The position numbers and the translations under genes are program-made. A stretch of DNA of 64,000 nucleotides from Beroe forskalii (Eukaryota; Ctenophora; Nuda; Beroida; Beroidae). Below are positions 12,201 to 23,121 of the stretch, one piece after another (the first letter of the stretch is position 1; every line of letters starts with the position of its first letter). The notes under the pieces were generated by a model, which did not search any database, was not told the origin of the DNA, and saw nothing but the letters and a program-made list of their open reading frames with translations. Location of the stretch: NCBI GenBank assembly GCA_011033025.1, contig WFMF01000183.1, positions 1 through 64,000 of the forward strand, given 5' to 3'.

Positions 12201-14498
12201 GTGACTATGATAGAGCCCACACCTAAGAATAACCCCCAAAAATATAACCCCATTTGCCTTTTCGATATGGGGGGATTGGGGGTTTATGGGGGTGCTCCCC
12301 CCAAACTTACCATCTTCTGTGTAGTAATGCCTGTGTCCATGTCCGTGTCTGTGCCGGACTGTGGGTCCGTTATCATCGTCAAACCCGTACTTGTCATACC
12401 TGGTGAATTAGTGGGTGAAGGAAATGAGAAATTAATCTCTCATACACAATTGTATAGAGCGAAAGTGAGGAACGTTTTGTTTTAATTTCATTGCCGAAAA
12501 ATTATAAGATTATAGAATCTCACCTCACTCGCTTTTCCTCATTTGACAGCACCGCGTAAGCGTTTCCCACCGCTTTGAAGGCTTCGTTAGCGCCCTCTGC
12601 TGAGTTTTTGTCGGGATGCAGCGCGAGAGCGAGCTTCCTGTACGAAAGGTTTTTCTTTTTAAGATGGCGCAGACTCAACTTAAGATGCTGGATATTTCTT
12701 TCTCCAACAAAAATTGGAAATGTCTCCAATTTTCGAAGACAAGTCTGAGAATCATGGAGATTGGAGAAATTACAAAATTGCAGGCAAGGATGCCAGCATC
12801 TCAAGCGCCCCCAAAAGATGAACTATACCTGTATGCTTTCTTGAGCTGGGCTTCTGTGGCACCTTTCTCACAACCCAAGATGGCGTAGTAGTCCTTCTTA
12901 CCTTTCACTTTGGGAAGATAGGGGATGTAAAGAGAGATGATAGGGGTGAAGGGGATAATGGGATATCAATGGTTAGGGCAAATGGGGATACAGATTACAG
13001 AGAAATAATATGGGTTAGGGAGATGAAGATAGATATCAGGTTATTGTTAAAAAATCAACTTCTTGTTTCAAACTTTAAACATCATCGCCCCTTCACATGT
13101 TATTGTTAGAAATTCAGCTTCTTGTTTACCGTGTGAAGGAATATATCACATTTTAGTATTTTATTATTTTAATTTGTTTTATTAACTTCTTAAATGGTTT
13201 GATGCATTAATACCTAGTTATTTCACTGATAATGATTTAATATGCCTCAAACAACAACACCTATCGATGCTAACTACAAGTGCATTAATTGACGTGTTGA
13301 GCGCAATTAAAAGTACAATTAAATATACATATTTGCATCAGCCTATACCTCTACTTTACAGCACACCAAATTAGCGTTAAAAGAGTAAGTACAAATAATA
13401 TTACTATACATTGCATAATATATAGGAAATTCAAATAGCGTACGGAGTATTTAAGTAAGCACTGAGTAACATTACGAAGTACTCAAATATTGTATAGTGT
13501 ATTGTATAAAATGGATATAAGAGGATGTACTTAGAAGAAACCAACAGCAGCAACCTCAAGAAAAGTTTCATAAAGATGCCAATAAAGGTGTCAGAGACGA
13601 CTAGAAAGAAATGAACGAACGCCAGTCAGAAGAAAGTCTTGAAATCAACAACACAGCTCACAGACTTGCTAAACTTACTTATTTTGGGCATGCATATACA
13701 AACAGAAAGAGGTGCTGACGCAGGCAATTTCTCAAGAAGAGTGTTATAAAGATGCCAATAAAGGTGCCAGAGACGGCTAGAAAGAAATGATCGAACGGCT
13801 ACTGTACACGAAAACGGACAGGGACACACTTATAGAAACACATAAATACAGACAAATATGTACACAGATATACACAGACCAAGACACAGACCGAGACACA
13901 GACAGATACAAACAAACACAAACAGACGCTCAGACAGACACACTGTCACCAACAAATATCAACTATTATGAGACTGACTTGTTAACGGCCGCGATCATCT
14001 CTGGTGTAACATCTTTAGCGGTGGAGGCTGCACCCCCATTACTCACACCCCCGTTACTAACACCCCCATTGCTTTGGGGGTCAGGGGGTTTCTTGCTGCT
14101 TTTCTTACTACTACTACTGGAGGAGGAGGAGGAGGAGGAGGAGGAGGGGGTGTAGAGGATGAGGACAAGGACGATAACAAATCTGAAGAATTTCAATGAT
14201 TATCTTTTATATTCAGACCAATATAAATCTCGCGTTTCCGTATAAACTGTCAATCTAAATCGACTTTCTCGCTTCGATTTGGCTAAATTTTGGATGGGAT
14301 TGTCGCCCCCACAATCCTCATATTATTCCACTGTAGCAATAACCAACTATAAATAAGATTAATTTATTCACCCCTTGCTTCCTTTGTATCGTGAAGGGCT
14401 ATGGATTTGTTGAGGAACTTCTCTGCTTTGTTTCTGTTCCCCTCACTGATGTGACGTTTGGCTATGTTGATACATCTCACTGCCTCGTCCTTGTTCAT
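9204..14498 (-). CDS. DNAJB12/DNAJB14-like membrane J-protein
   Basis: Minus-strand exons: 14498-14372 (starts [18 protein letters not shown], the typical DNAJB12/14 start), about 14110-13979 (low-complexity linker ending [11 protein letters not shown]), about 12888-12829, 12637-12524, 12399-12311, 12042-11921, 11644-11559, 11416-11362, 11169-11058 and 9337-9204 (stop TAG). The J-domain (KDYYAILG...LHPDKN) is split between two exons and keeps the HPD motif. It is followed by [10 protein letters not shown], a His-rich HRHGHGH stretch, [15 protein letters not shown], a hydrophobic segment [17 protein letters not shown], and a C-terminal domain with [11 protein letters not shown] and EEQLMYQY. 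In known family members the J-domain faces the cytosol from the ER membrane and recruits Hsp70 for quality control. Exons from the second J-domain exon to the stop join in frame. The joins among the first three exons do not fit cleanly, so an exon or base may be missing there. Confidence 0.87.
9616..10923. mobile_element. Non-autonomous hAT-like element with TGCCACAC sub-terminal arrays
   Basis: The element is bounded by a perfect 8 bp direct repeat GCACAAAT (9608-9615 and 10924-10931), the duplication size of hAT transposons. The termini are inverted repeats, (C/G)AGTAGACCTTACGA. Both ends are packed with the octamer TGCCACAC in both orientations (about 9640-9820 and 10760-10910), and degenerate internal copies of the CCTTAC end motif sit near 9797 and 10787. 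The 1.3 kb length and lack of any transposase-like ORF mark it as non-autonomous. It sits in the last intron of the minus-strand DNAJB gene. Confidence 0.82.
11651..11735. repeat. Intronic ~50 bp tandem duplication
   Basis: GTGAAGATATTACCATCATT and GTAAAGATATTACCATTATT recur about 50 bp apart, each followed by CTGA.GGGTT. The repeat lies in an intron of the DNAJB gene. A shorter CCTGAGTTTAAT repeat (four degenerate copies) lies in another of its introns near 11205-11245. Confidence 0.6.
13550..13945. repeat. Direct repeat plus CAGA-rich tract in DNAJB intron
   Basis: A ~65 bp sequence containing AAAGATGCCAATAAAGGTG and AGAAAGAAATGA occurs at about 13555-13620 and again at about 13735-13798. 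It is followed by a degenerate ACACAGAC/ACAGACAGA tract (13810-13945). No coding role is seen. The (GGA)n run at about 14115-14150 abuts the linker exon and may be partly its polypyrimidine tract. Confidence 0.6.
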
Positions 14499-14522
14499 TC
14501 TACTACTCAAATTTGCGGTGTA

Positions 14523-14638
14523 TTAGCTTTCCCGAAGGTCCACAGGACAGTTAACCAATCAGTACGTGAGTTGACCGTTAATTCACGGGCTGATTGGTCA
14601 ACTTTATGACATTTTGGGTGATCCTATGGGTAAGCTAA
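14523..14638. mobile_element. MITE, TTAGCTT...AAGCTAA family
   Basis: A 116 bp element with ends TTAGCTT and TAAGCTAA. Inside are ACCAATCAG and its inverse CTGATTGGT, giving an extended hairpin. Two relatives occur at 49025-49140 and 62383-62498. The flanks GTGTA and TACAC continue the palindrome. It lies just upstream of the DNAJB start codon, so its paired CCAAT boxes could affect that promoter (inference). Confidence 0.65.
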
Positions 14639-15221
14639 TACACAGCCCGTCAGCTCATATTATCATTAAAATTTAACCGATCATTGAAATTTATCATTAA
14701 AATTCAAACTTTCACATGGAATTTGGTTAATATTATGCCTTCATGGACATCTGATCATGGAAATCAACAGTCGAGATATGATTTTTAGAAAAGACTAGAA
14801 ATACAGTCGCTATAATTGGTTATAAATAAATTTCAATAATACAATCACACAAATATTGAAACACTAAAAATATAGTTTTATGCTACAGTTAATAAGTGAA
14901 TATTAATTGGTCCCCAGGCTTTATTTAATATCAATTTTGTGAGCTAAATGAAAGTTTTTGTTACAATTTAATAAACTAGGTCGAGCTGAGGTATCAAATT
15001 CAATCTATCATAAAGCTTAACGAGAGATAGTAATTGAAAGTGAAGAGAGCCAAAACGCATGTTATTCTTGCTGGACAAACAAAAAGCAAAAAAGTAACAG
15101 GGCTTCCTTTATCTCCAATATAGAAACATATCATGTAAGCATATCACTCAGTTTTGTTAAGACTTATTACAATCATTTACATCTAAAATAACAAATTACC
15201 CCCACAAATTTGGTTTACAAT
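14639..15221. other. Intergenic spacer, UBE4B 3' to DNAJB 5'
   Basis: AT-rich spacer of about 580 bp with no ORF or repeat of note. It should contain the UBE4B 3' untranslated region and poly(A) site, and the DNAJB promoter, both on the minus strand. Confidence 0.5.
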
Positions 15222-18200
15222 CTAATTTCCCAGTCTTTCTTTGATCCAAGCTTCAATGCGTTCCTGAAGCTCTGTCTCTGGAATAAGCATGTCAGAAGTA
15301 AGATGTTGTCTGTTGAAAGGATCAGTGGAGCTGTTCAGTAGATGCCGGTCTATGATTGGTTTGTCCATGATAACTCCGCTTGGGAGTCTCACTGGCTGCC
15401 TCATCATGGTGCTCATTAGAGGATCTCTAAATTCCTCAGGAGCATCATCAAACTCAAGATCCATTTCTTGTTTCCTGTCGAACTTTTTCTTCACTTTTTC
15501 TGTAAAAACTCTGAAAGCTTCAATTTCATGAGGGGATTTGATGGCAGCATTAGTGAGTCGTGTGATGGCTAGGGCAAAAAGTTCAGGTTTATATGACCTT
15601 TCATCACCAGCCACAGCATCCAGGAATTCAGGACTATCTAGATTGATGTAAATATCTGTTATCTGCTTCACAAGTTCTTTAGGTTGGAAACCATATTTCA
15701 GGGGATCAAGGACTTTCAAGATCAGCACATTTTGGTCCACATAATTGCAGTAAATTGTAGTTAAGCATAGCTGCAACACGGTCAACTAACTCTGCTCTGA
15801 GGAATGGACTTTGCACATTTTCTGACAGATAATAGAGCATGAGGACAGTTTCATTTGCAAGAGTCAGGTAACTCTTGCATTGCCTCTCATCCTGTCGCAA
15901 CTGGTTGAGTTTCTGAGTTTTTACTTCTTCAGACTCTTGTTCCCACTTGATTTGGTCAGCCATTAACTTTTGGGTATCTCGTATTGACCTTAGAGAATCA
16001 ATACTCTCATCTAAAAGAAATGTAGTATCATTAATCAGCATGTTGATGAATCTGATAAACTGAGAATCACGTAGACACTCAATTATGGTGAGTCTGTGGG
16101 AAGTATTCTTGGCATACCAGAGAGTCTTTGTGATGATTGAGATATGATATCGGATTGAGAACTTGTCATAAAACTCACTTGATGCCCCAGTGCTCTCAAC
16201 ATCCGTGTAGAAATTCAGAAGAGCTGGTATAAGGTGTTGCTCTGAGCTGGATGGGGTTATGATCTTTTCAAAAAGAGGGGAGATACTTCCTTGAACATCT
16301 GGACTATACATGTAAATGACTTCAATCAACTTGCTTACCAGATAGGGATTTCGGAAATGGGTAGGATGACAGACACAAACTTGGATCATCTGGCAGACTG
16401 GACCAATGTTAATGTTCCCAAGGAGGTTGATTTGAAAGCGTGATGATTGGATAAGTATATCTGCAATATCATCAATAATAAATTCTGGCATAGTATCAAA
16501 AAGTTTATTACGAACAAGTTTAGTGAGTCCACCATTTACCCATTGTTTATCAGGATCAATGACAGAGAGTATCCACAGGCAAACCTTCCCATAAAATTCA
16601 GAAAATTTCTGCAGAAGTTCTGTCTCAAAAGTTGTGATCTGTGCAATCTTTTCACCTCTCTTCCATTCCTCAAGCTTTGCTTGTGCTATTTTCATTTGTA
16701 TTTCAGCACGGGATCCAGAAGCAGGTAGACCATTCTTAGTTAAATCTTTGATCATATTAGCTAAATCCTTGATCTTTTGTAATCTTGTGATTTGCTTTCT
16801 CAAAGGTGGAAGTAATGAAAGATGGACTGAATAAATGGCCATTAGGAAGCATTCAGTGCTAAAGTTGGGCTGCTTATTCCCACTCAGAGTTCCAGTAAAT
16901 TCTCAACCTCTTCTGTATTTGCATTCACACGGGTTATATCAGAGAAGTTTAACTTACAGCACTGGCTCTGGAAATAATCTCTATCAACCTTGTCAACAAC
17001 AACTTTAACTGACAGATCTAAGATAACTGAAAGAAAGTTAAGCATGAATCCATCACTGGACAAATATTCCTCTTGAGCTTGGATTCCACTCTTTTTGGCA
17101 TTGAAATTCAAAACATTTGCGAAGTATGACAAGATTGAATTCCTAGTGTCTTTAGGGAGGAGTAAATTATACATTATCTTGAACATTTTATCACGTGATT
17201 GTCGGATGACTGGAGGCAAATCATGTTTCAACTGTTCTAGATCAAGGTTTTTATTATTGGCCATTTTATTGTTATCCTCCAAGTATCCAGATAAACTGAG
17301 GAAAGGGCCAAGAAATGAGTAGTTCTCAATTTGTTTACCATTTTTTATTAATGAAGGGCACCATATATCTAGGTTAACAATCAGTGATACTAAAGGCCTT
17401 GTATTATTAGATTTTATTCCTGTCAGTACTTCCAATGAATGATACACATCATAGACATTTGTATCAAGGATGTTATTGTTTTTAGCTCTACCCATGTGAT
17501 CAAAAACAAGGGCACTGAATATTTGATGATAAGTCTGTGTTTGTTTAGTAGCACATAAAAGTTTTTCTACAAACTGGGTTCTTTCTGGGATAGGCAGTGG
17601 AAAGGATTGGTGATTACGGATGAAAAGACAAGATAGCAGTGAACTCTGGACTGGCCCCATCTCAACATTATCTGTGAGAACTCCAGTTAAAACCAAACCA
17701 ATGTACCTGAAAGATATATTGTGGTTAACCGTTAAACTCAGTGCAATAAGTAATGGCTGACTACATGACTTCATAAAATAAAAACACTTTGGGTAAAAAA
17801 AGATGTTCTGACTTAAAAATTTCAGTACATGGAGTATGGAGGCAACACCTCATGTGCTAAAAGTTTCAAGTTGATATGTGCTTCTTATCTAATACTGCCC
17901 AAGGTAAGTTCAAAAAAATACAGTTGTGTGAGTAGTCTTCCGATACTTATTGTGTTGAGTACAATAATCCTGAATGCAATTCGAATAATAATGAAATTGA
18001 TATGGACATATAAATGTTATGACATTGATACATACTCTGTTGATACATACTCTGTGAGTTTATTTCTGAATTCAAAAAAATTAAGCTTTATTCCATGATT
18101 ACTTACTTCATTAGGAGATCACTAAATTTAGAGCAGAATGTATTCCATTCTGGACCATTCCCTAAATATGTGTTGCCATGTATGCGCTCCCAAACATCTA

Positions 18201-18456
18201 TTAAATATACCAAGACCAATCTGTCACTCTTCTTGGAAGTCATCCTTCTCCTCAGTTCCATATTTTGTGTTTTGTTAGAAGTCTGTAGGATGTCTATTTT
18301 CTGTGAACTTATTTTGAGAAGAGCACAAAAAAGCTCATTTTCAGAATAGTCAAGAAGATCTTGTTCTGTTATGAGGTTTTGAAGAGTGTTATTATCATAA
18401 GGTATTTCGAGTACATTGGTTATAAAGGTTTCCATTTTCCTGTGACTCTCATCCAT
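15222..18456 (-). CDS. UBE4B: Ubiquitin conjugation factor E4 B (U-box ligase), two apparent frameshifts
   Basis: Minus strand: first exon 18456-18107 (starts [11 protein letters not shown]), intron 18106-17707 with GTAAGT/CAG ends, then one long exon 17706-15222. The match to animal UBE4B is clear: [13 protein letters not shown] followed by [73 protein letters not shown], and a C-terminal U-box with [21 protein letters not shown] and [11 protein letters not shown]. In the known family the U-box recruits an E2 and extends ubiquitin chains in quality control. The long exon is read in three frames. A shift near 16888 separates the EEVENLLE block from the block containing NFSTECF, and an extra base at about 15717 separates LCGPKCADL from [10 protein letters not shown]. 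The long N-terminal region of vertebrate UBE4B is not visible, so upstream exons may exist. Confidence 0.88.
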
Positions 18457-18479
18457 GATTCCTAATGCAGTCCACAATC

Positions 18480-19532
18480 CAGATTAATATTACACTGTAC
18501 TCACATCATTCCATTTCCTGCTAATTACTTTTGCTCAAATTTGATTGTGAAGTGAAGACAAAAAATAATAATTTTTTCTGGATCAATCATTGAAAAATCA
18601 TCAAGAGATTATTGATCTATTGGTGAAAAATTTTTGAGTGTATTCAAAGATACAAATATGTCTACAAAGATGACTGTATTTGTTCTACAAAGATACAAAT
18701 ATGTCCTTTCTGAAAAATTTCTTGGCAAAGTGAAATGTTATTAATGAAACAATGTAATTAATGAAACATTGTAATTTATATTTTACAGCAGACTTGACCA
18801 TGCGTTGGCATGAATTTATCAAAACCAATAGAATGATTTATTTTTAAAACTATTACTAAGACTACTACAGTACTACTAGCTACTAGCTAATTCATTTGAT
18901 GTAGCAAATCAAACAAAATACAATATAAAATAACGTGCTGAAAATAATTAAGGTTAAAAACTAGCAAAGGAATACTTTGGTAGCATAGTCACTATAACTA
19001 TGGAAATTTTCTAAAAAAAACATTTAAAATTTTCCAATATATACAAATACAATAAAATAAACTGTAAGTGCCCATACAGATATTACTTAGGTGCCAGCTC
19101 CAACTTATAATTAAGATATTCTTAGCAAAATATCAAACTGCAAAATATCAAACAGCAACTAGTTACAATAGTAACAGTTCAATATCTTCACTGTACCATG
19201 TAAGAACATTGATAATAATAATAATAATATAATTGTTTTGTAATGAATACAACACATTTATGTCACTCTCATTCTTCATCATCATTCTTCATGTCATGCA
19301 CCTCTACAAGGTACTCTTAGTTTTCTTTAAAACTGAGATACATTTTGATGCACCATTCTATGGTGCTCTGATTGAAATAGTAATAATTTAAAAAGAAAGT
19401 CAGTTTTACCTATTTATACAGAAATATAATAATTTAACAGTTATGAATTAAAAATAAATAGCTGTCTATGAATTATGAAAAAATAGTCAATAAAAAAACA
19501 ACATATGACAAAAATAAAGACATTTGTCATTA
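18480..19532. other. Spacer, no gene recognised
   Basis: AT-rich sequence with no ORF of interest, apart from simple (ATA)n near 19215. It probably holds any upstream UBE4B exon or promoter (minus strand) and the 3' tail of the LINE fragment next to it. Confidence 0.4.
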
Positions 19533-20130
19533 TTAATTGTGAGAAAAAGTATTTATTCCTTTCTTTTTAGCAATGAAAGGGTTTTCCAAAAGATACTTAT
19601 TAAACTTTTCTTTGCGTATCAAATAATTTGAATTACCTTCAATTTTATCAATAATAATATTAGAGATTTCCCAGAACTGGTTATCTAAACTAAAACAGTC
19701 TGCTTTGAACTTTTGTAAGTTTGTTTTGAATGAATTTACATCTTGTGATGACTTAACAAATGGTGGTAAGTTGTTCCAATACTTCTTAATTCTATCAGGT
19801 AGGAATGATTGCCTCAATTTTAAGATATTAGCATCAACTTTAACATTAACTTTACTTACAATTTTTCTACCAGATCTACTTAATTTAAAAACATCCTTTG
19901 CATAATCTACTTTACCAGTGACAATCTTGTAAGTTTCTATGAGGTCACCACGGATACGTCTTTCTCCAAGAGTAGTAAGATCCATCATTTCCAGCCGCTT
20001 GCTGTAGGGAAGAAGGCCAATATCATTGGCAAGACGAGTGAACCTGCGCTGAATTGATTCCAACTCCAAGATTATTGACCAATTCCCATGGCAAGCAACC
20101 GGATTCCAAAGTTGGACACAATATTGCCTT
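19533..20130 (-). mobile_element. 5'-truncated non-LTR retrotransposon (RT C-terminal end)
   Basis: The minus-strand frame from about 20130 to the stop at 19533 encodes the familiar tail after the reverse transcriptase domain of jockey/CR1-type LINEs: VQLWNP..., LESIQRRFTRLANDIG, LPYSKRLEMMDLTTLGERR, RGDLIETYKIVTG, FLPDRIKKYWNNLPP and SFKTNLQKF. Only about 190 residues survive and the upstream part is missing, which is typical 5' truncation. The frame is still open, so the insertion may be fairly recent. No catalytic RT motif is included. Confidence 0.85.
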
Positions 20131-20489
20131 TAACTGCTTTATAACAGGAAAATGCATGTTCAAAGATATGGATAAACTTTTTGACATGTGACAACACAAT
20201 TGGATTGAGATTTTAAAGAATTTTGCTGGAAAAGAGCAGGTTGTAAGGAAAAGGCAAAATGGGTATAACTAAGTAGATTATTTGATTGATTGAGTAATTG
20301 GATTCGACCCCTCACCACACTAATTCCTTCATCATAGAAATAAAACAATGAATTAAAATGTAAATACCAAAAAACATAAACATATTTCATTTTCAGAAAC
20401 CTTCTATTTGGTGATAAGTACCAACCTGAGATTGTGAAACAGCCTCAGGGAAAAATTTAAAAATGTGAATCTTGGAAGCTTTACTGAGA

Positions 20490-20638
20490 TGTCGCCACCT
20501 CTGAGATCGGTGTCTGAAATTTCCACAAAATCACAATATGTACGCGTGTGATACTGATTTAACAGTATATTCACCTACGTACATGGCGCCGCGCGATCAG
20601 AAATTTCAGAAGAATTCTCATTTCTCGAGGTGGCGACA
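20490..20638. mobile_element. 149 bp MITE with TGTCGCCACCTC ends
   Basis: The ends TGTCGCCACCTC and GAGGTGGCGACA are inverted repeats, followed inward by TGAAATTTC and GAAATTTCA. The same ends and inner sequence recur at 63177-63815 around a LINE fragment, so this is a dispersed family. No transposase is present. Confidence 0.75.
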
Positions 20639-20673
20639 CCTGCCTAAGTTAGTTTATTGGTTTGAGATCTCGC

Positions 20674-21000
20674 ATCAACCAGCGTTGTACTCTGCGCGCG
20701 CGCGTCGTTGGTCCTCGGCCTCTTCAGGCCGTTGGCCGTCCGGCGCGCGCACGCAAGCATCTGGTTGATCGACGGATGTTCCAATTCCCGGTGTTTGTTT
20801 ATCTCTTTTGATTCGATAGGCGCAAATGTGACTTTCGTTTCCAAACTCCAATTTCCCCTAACCATGGGCCGCGCCGCACACTCCGTGCGCGTAACCAGGG
20901 TCTTGGTTAGGGCCGGCAACTTGTTCCCCTGACCAGGGTTCAGGGATGCCGCGCCACGCAATTTGTGCGCGAAACCAGAGTCCTAGTTAGGGCTGAACTC
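20674..21000. promoter_or_regulatory. GC-rich palindrome and tandem repeat between UBE4B and TNPO3
   Basis: 20674-20769 is an inverted repeat with ends ATCAACCAG/CTGGTTGAT, inner runs of GCGCGCGC and a GGCCTCTTCAGGCC centre. A ~79 bp block containing GCCGCGCC, GTGCGCG and TTAGGGC occurs twice, at about 20868-20912 and 20947-20991. CpG density is far above the neighbourhood. The block lies between two divergent genes, about 0.9 kb upstream of the TNPO3 ATG, so a promoter or CpG-island role is plausible but inferred. The inverted-repeat part could equally be a MITE. Confidence 0.4.
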
Positions 21001-21871
21001 GTTTATTCCTGTAAACACACCCATGAGGGTTTAGGAGCCTCTGGAAAATATATTTTTTGTTATCTAGATATGAATGTTGGCAAGTTCATATGTATCCTTT
21101 TTAGGCATCTAAACCACCTGAGAAATAACTGAAGTGGTTTTAACATTTATCATTCACCAAAGATTGACCACAGAAATCTTGGAAGTTGGAATGTCCATTG
21201 TAGTAGTTTGTGAATGTGAATGCAAATTTGAAAATTTGTTTTATCGAAATTTGTTTTATTGAACTCAGGTGTTTGTATATTTTGAGAGAATTAATTAATT
21301 CAGGTGTTTTGGGAAGTAAAAAGGATGCAGTTGCCTCAAAGAGTATGCCAATTAACTGTAATGATAATTAATTAATTTGGATATTTTCAAGCCATTGCTG
21401 TAAGGGATAGCAATCAGGGTTCTTCAATAGTTTAATGATTGTCAAATTGTTCATTGGGCTCACAATAAGGAGCAGGTTATACTGTGGGTATAACTAAGTA
21501 GATTAATTAATTAATTAATTGTCAAATTTTTCATACAGCAACTTGAGTGCTGAATTTAAAATTTAAATTGCTGTGTGGAAAATATGACAATGATTCAAAA
21601 ACTTTACAATGTTGAATGGGCTATTTCTGGCTAACATTTTTTCATTCATTGATAATTCCTTCTTCTTTCCTTGATATTATATTGGCATTAGATTTGTATT
21701 AGATTAGATTGGTATTAGATTTAAGGTAGAATTAATCTATATTTTAGATAGTTGTAAGTTGTACCATGGGCTTGCAAATAGGAGCATATTAGATGAATTA
21801 ATTTATATTAATTCCTTGATAACTCCTTGATAATTCCTTTATTAATCAATTATAATTAACTAATTGAGAGC

Positions 21872-23121
21872 ATGGCTGGTGTAGAAAAGCCTCAGCTGAA
21901 TGAAGTATTCGCTGCACTCTCAATATTGTATAAGAATCAAAGTAGAGATAAAAGTGCAATAGAAACAGCTTCTTCATACCTCACCAAGGTTCAACAAAGG
22001 TATGTTAAATCAGAATACTTTTATTCTTGAGGACTATCCATTCAAATGAATACATAATATGCCTTATAAACTTTTACCTTAGAAACATGACAAGTAAATT
22101 CCTCCTAAACAAATCAGATGTGATTCAATTTGTTTCAGTATATGGGCTTGGGAATTAGCAGACTCCATCTTATTCCAAAACAAAGGAAAAGAGTATAGCC
22201 ATTTTGGAGCAACAACCTTAAGGAATAAAATACAGAAAGAATTCAGAGAACTCCCAGAAGCCAGCCACATATCCCTTAGAGATTCTCTCCTGAAGCACCT
22301 TGAGTTATTCAAACAGGGTAATTATCATAAAGCAATATGCTATTGTACTGTAACTATATAATATTAGTTGAGATGCAACTTTTTATTTAAATTTCTCCTA
22401 TGTAGTGAGACTATTTTTGTACATGAACTAGAAGAAATTGATTGTTTTTACCCAAATTTATTGAGGGGTATCATTCAATTCAATTCAATTGGTTTTAGGT
22501 TCAGTTGGAAACATAATATAGTGATGTAAAAAAACACTTCATAAAAACCTAAAGCTGATATCACATTTAAGATACATTTAAATTGAGAAAAATCTACCTA
22601 TCACTCTTATGTTTCGAACCTTTCTTTACAATACCTCATTTAAACAGAAATCAGTACAATAACACAACAACATAAGTTATCATAGAATCATTATCAGGAG
22701 AAGCAATCATTGTGACCCAGTTATCTCTGGCTCTTGCTGACCTAGCTCTGCAGATGCCTGCATGGAATACAGTTATCACTGACCTTCTCACTAGGTTTGT
22801 ATGCTTGTTGCACCAAACAATCTTGAACATGCCCTACTTCACAGGATTTTTTATCAATCCTGCCCTACTTCACAGGATTTTTATCAATTTCTAAAGATGA
22901 GGAGAATAAATAGAAAAAACAAATATCAATTCTATAATATATATTTGACTGTCAAACAGTTTGCTGTCAACAGTTGCATGATTCATTAAACTATACCTAT
23001 TGAAGGAAAATATTGAATGAAAAATTTAATCAAAGAACATTTTCAGGTTCTCACCTGACTCCAAATCTTGGGATGTGCTCCTTGAGTGTTTGACTGTTTT
23101 ACCAGAAGAAGTTGGAAGCAG
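21872..23121 (+). CDS. TNPO3: TNPO3 exons 1-4 (N-terminal importin-beta region)
   Basis: Exon 1 is 21872-21999 (ATG; first residues MAGVEKPQLNEVFAALS), exon 2 22139-22317, exon 3 22698-22794 and exon 4 23047-23121. All introns are GT-AG with phases 2, 1, 2, 2. This start is chosen because it aligns with the human TNPO3 N-terminus and has no competing upstream ATG in frame. The region is the Ran-binding N-terminal part of the HEAT solenoid in known importins. Confidence 0.93.

Noticed and set aside
13787-14155. 122-residue plus-strand ORF
   Set aside because: It is the antisense shadow of the CAGA tract and the DNAJB Ser/Gly linker exon.
15289-18349. Plus-strand ORFs across this region
   Set aside because: They are antisense shadows of UBE4B, whose minus-strand frame matches a known protein along its length.
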